Source of the DNA: Macrotis lagotis
Lineage: Eukaryota > Chordata > Mammalia > Peramelemorphia > Peramelidae
Assembly: GCF_037893015.1 (NCBI RefSeq)
Contig: NC_133661.1
Coordinates: forward strand, 181,266,508 to 181,330,507
Direction: 5' to 3'
Length of the DNA stretch: 64,000 bases
Shown one piece after another: positions 60,953 to 64,000 of this stretch; positions within the stretch are counted from its first letter, which is position 1, and each line of letters begins with the position of its first letter. The notes under the pieces were generated by a model. It did not search any database. It had not been told where the DNA came from and worked only from the letters and a program-made list of their open reading frames with translations. Made by a program: the position numbers and the translations under genes.

Positions 60953-63922
60953 ATGGCCAAGGCGAGTGGGCTGCGGCTGAGCGGGGAAGCCCGCCGGCAG
61001 GTGAGAGGGGGCGGGGCGGGGGCGCGCCGGGCCGGGGCCCCGGGATCCTCTCGGCGCTTCCGCGTCTGCTCGGGCCCCGAAGTCCTGGACGAGCCCCCCA
61101 GGGTCACTTGCAGACCGGGGTTAGATGTGCGGGGGGGGGGGGGCTGCATGGAATGGGAAAGGGTCGGGCTAGGGCGAGGCAGCACCCCAATAGGCGGGGG
61201 CGGGGGGCCCGAGCTTCCCACACCCCCTTTGCTACGGGAACCCTCCAAGCCTGGTTTCTCTCCCAGGTGGATGACTTCCGGCAGAATCTCTTCCAGGAGG
61301 TGAGTGGTATGAACTTGGCCCTTAACCTCTGACCCGAGAATGGGTGAACCTCCTTCCCTGCCACCCGGTCCCCTCTCTGACCCGGGACTCCTTTCTTTAC
61401 CCGGCGCAGGACTCGTTGAGTCCTGGACCTCCACCTCTGCTTCCAGCGTTGTGTTGGGGGGCGGGGGAGGGAGCACAGGTCTGTATGACCTTGAGCAAGC
61501 TTTCTCTGGGCTTCAATTTCCTCATCTTGTAAAACATTAGATTAGAGGATCTTCAAGTCCTTTTCCACCGCTAAAATTCTCTGATTCTACAATTTTTCTG
61601 CTCCAAGCCTTTAGCTCCCCCACAACTTCCTCCTGTGATAATATTCTTTCTTTCTGACAGGCTGAGGAGTTCCTCTCAAACTTTCTACCACAGAAAATCA
61701 TGCAACTAAATCAGCTTTTGAAGGTAAACAGTGACATCCTTCTCCTGCTTTTCCCCCTATCAATTTTATCTACCCTGAACCTACTTTTACTACCAGTTCC
61801 CTTGTGGAGTATGGCCATCAATTGTGAGTTCCAAGGGAAGGGGCAGCATCTTGAATCCTGGAAAGATGAATTAAGGGGGGAAGAAGGCATATAGCGTTGG
61901 TTGGGGCAGGGGTAGTAGGATATATTTTTGGGATTTTGTGCAAGCTTAAGAGGGAAGAGGCAAGACAAGCACCTAACAGTTACTTTTGGGTAGGAGGATT
62001 CCTTCAATGTGGTTGACCTAACCTCCCTTCGAGCGCCATTGGACATCCCTATTCCAGATCCTCCACCCAAGGATGATGAGGTGAGGTCCCAGAGAGCTGA
62101 CTGATTTTGAAATTGCAGATTCCACAAAGATGATTTCTCCTCCTCAGCTTCCTTCAAATTTCTCAATTCCAATAAATTTTTTTTTTCTTCAGATGGAGAC
62201 AGACAAACAAGAAAAGAAAGAAGGTGAGGAAAGAGGCAATTGATCAAAGGAGGCTAGGAAGAAACCCGAGTTCTGTGACTGACACTTCATTTCTCTCTTA
62301 GTCCCCAAGTGTGGCTTCCTCCCTGGGAATGAGAAAGTCCTAGCACTACTTGCTCAAGTTAAACCAGAGGTTCGGACCCTCAAAGAAAAGTGTATTCTGG
62401 TAAGACAGAGGGCTTCTCATTTTTCCTCAAGAGTCCTATTTCTAAGCCTTGGAGTTCTCCTGTAAACCTTTTTTCATTAAGATTTGGTTCCTTTAGAACC
62501 CTTTCCTTCTCACCAAGTGGCCTGCCTTTATAGATTCTACTAAACCAATGTTAAGGTAAGCTCTTTGAGGGCAAAGATTGTTCTCATTCTTCTATCTGTG
62601 TGTGGTAATATACAACATAGCACCTTCTTCATGGAAGCAGTTAATGACAGAATCAGGCAATCAATCATAGAAACTTCTTTGACTTAGGTGATCACCTGGA
62701 TCCAACACTTGATCCCCAAGATTGAGGACGGCAATGATTTTGGGGTGGCCATCCAGGTAAGGGAAGGGAAGGTGAGGAAGTGAGGACTGTCATAGTAACT
62801 TTTGGGAGGTGAGAGATCATGCCTGGGAACAAGAAGAAAGGAGAAAGAAAACAGTCAGGGGGACAGGATGGGAGGAAGAGATTCTCAATCTTCCATCTCT
62901 GTTTATCTTCACAGGAAAAGATTCTAGAACGAGTGACAGCAGTGAAAACCAAGGTGGAAAGCTTTCAGACAACCATCTCCAAGTAAGCTAGGTTTGAGGA
63001 TAGGCAAGGGAAATGGAGGGCATCATTTTAAAATTCAGACTGGTCATGGGCAATCTCTCCTACATTAAGCATTTACAAAAAGTCTCTTCTGCATTAAGCA
63101 CTTACCAAAAAAAAAAAAAAAATGAGGCTTTGGGGAAAAACCCTAGGGCAGTGTATTCCTAGAGAGCTCTCATGCCTACAGTCAGTCTTCTGTCTTTCTA
63201 AAAGGTACTTCTCTGAACGTGGAGATGCTGTGGCCAAGGCGTCCAAGGAGACTCATGTGGTGAGTGGAAATTCCCACCCACCTCAGAGCATCTTGGAAAG
63301 TCCCTCCAACTTTTAGTTGAGATATATATGATGCTGGGAATGGATGGAAAAGAGGTACTGAGTATCTGATCTCCCTGGAAAAAATCTCATCAGGTACTTT
63401 TTCTAAGTGGGAAAGACCAAAGCAAAAGAACCCCTAGAAGGGAGTAAAGATTCCTGGATCCTAGCCAGTCTACCTAATCCTGTGGAGTTCTATTTCCTGT
63501 AGCTAACATAGGAATTATTCTTCCAATTTGTCCTCCAATTTGTGCAATCCCTTCTTTGTGGAAACCAAGAATCTCTTAAACCTTTCCAGAGACATGACCC
63601 AACTTTATCTTTTCCACTCCCAGATGGATTATCGGGCCTTGGTGCATGAACGAGATGAAGCGGCCTATGGAGAACTTCGGACCATAGTGATGGATATCCG
63701 TTCTTTCTATGTGAGTAGGGGTGAAGACTAGAAGAGATATAGAATAAGGGTGGTTTGAAGAGAAAGGATGGCAAGGGAGTGGGGAGTTAAAAAGATGGTC
63801 AGGGAAGGAACTTCAGCATCCATTTTGACTTATTTATCCAGGCTGAACTCTATCACATTATCAGCAACAACCTAGAGAAGATCACCAATCCAAAGGGTGA
63901 AGAGAAACCATCTATGTACTGA
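60953..63922 (+). CDS. PSME2: Proteasome activator subunit 2 (PA28-beta)
   Basis: PSME2 and PSME1 form the heptameric 11S cap that opens the 20S proteasome and favours peptides for MHC class I. Eleven exons: 60953-61000, 61267-61299, 61661-61723, 61994-62080, 62193-62223, 62302-62399, 62688-62756, 62915-62982, 63205-63259, 63624-63710 and 63842-63922, in total 720 nt and 239 aa. The product starts [20 protein letters not shown]. It has the short acidic/basic insert [13 protein letters not shown], then the C-terminal helical bundle with [20 protein letters not shown] (activation-loop region) and [19 protein letters not shown]. It ends [10 protein letters not shown], the tail that docks in the 20S alpha ring. 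No intron exceeds about 370 bases. Another human neighbour, EMC9, would be expected further right. Confidence 0.96.
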
Positions 63923-63941
63923 CCCCCTGAGCCATAAAGGA

Positions 63942-63947
63942 AATAAA
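63942..63947 (+). terminator. PSME2 polyadenylation signal
   Basis: AATAAA lies 20 bases after the PSME2 stop, so the 3' untranslated region is very short. Confidence 0.8.
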
Positions 63948-64000
63948 TGATCTTAACTCCTCTAACAAACAGTGTGGTTACTTTTGTTTATTAAATCCAT

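Noticed and set aside
60014-61476. Long overlapping open frames of about 390-430 aa on both strands
   Set aside because: They fall in the RNF31/PSME2 CpG island, overlap real first exons in the wrong frame, and read as low-complexity Gly/Pro/Arg/Ala.

Overview
This window is nuclear DNA from a mammal, most likely a marsupial. It holds spliced genes with GT..AG introns, CpG islands and AATAAA polyadenylation signals. At least a dozen copies of one tRNA-headed SINE, ending in a short A-rich tail, are of the type abundant in marsupials (WSINE1/Mar1-like), lying among older MIR- and L2-type remnants. The exact species cannot be fixed from sequence alone; an Australian marsupial is my guess.

The window carries nine protein-coding genes in the order and relative orientation known from human 14q11.2, read in the opposite direction: MDP1 (+, 3' part only), CHMP4A (+), TSSK4 (-), TM9SF1 (+), IPO4 (+), REC8 (-), IRF9 (-), RNF31 (-) and PSME2 (+). 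I rebuilt the coding exons by hand. Each of the eight complete genes gives an unbroken frame: CHMP4A 221 aa, TSSK4 310, TM9SF1 602, IPO4 1081, REC8 607, IRF9 410, RNF31 1074 and PSME2 239. These lengths are close to my memory of the human proteins.

Layout: 1-4.6 kb holds MDP1 and CHMP4A in tight tandem. 5.7-9.7 kb holds TSSK4, with a large first intron of old LINE and SINE sequence. 9.7-12 kb is intergenic, followed by a CpG island with a perfect 29-bp minisatellite at the TM9SF1 promoter. 13.1-33.7 kb holds TM9SF1 and IPO4 head-to-tail, with one 6.4-kb SINE-rich intron in IPO4. 33.7-38.8 kb is REC8, tail-to-tail with IPO4 and with facing polyadenylation signals only a few bases apart. 39-46.1 kb is a CpG island, then about 6 kb of L2, L1 and SINE remnants. 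46.1-52.8 kb is IRF9. 53.1-60.3 kb is RNF31, whose 3' end lies about 0.3-0.4 kb from the IRF9 promoter. RNF31 and PSME2 are head-to-head across a shared CpG island.

Three neighbours belong to interferon and innate immune biology: IRF9 (DNA-binding part of ISGF3), RNF31/HOIP (linear ubiquitin ligase) and PSME2 (PA28-beta proteasome activator). Interferon-type motifs are visible upstream of IRF9 and PSME2. I found no undescribed gene system. The second-look items are regulatory compaction, the minisatellite, duplicated intron segments, the TSSK4 start and the repeat history.
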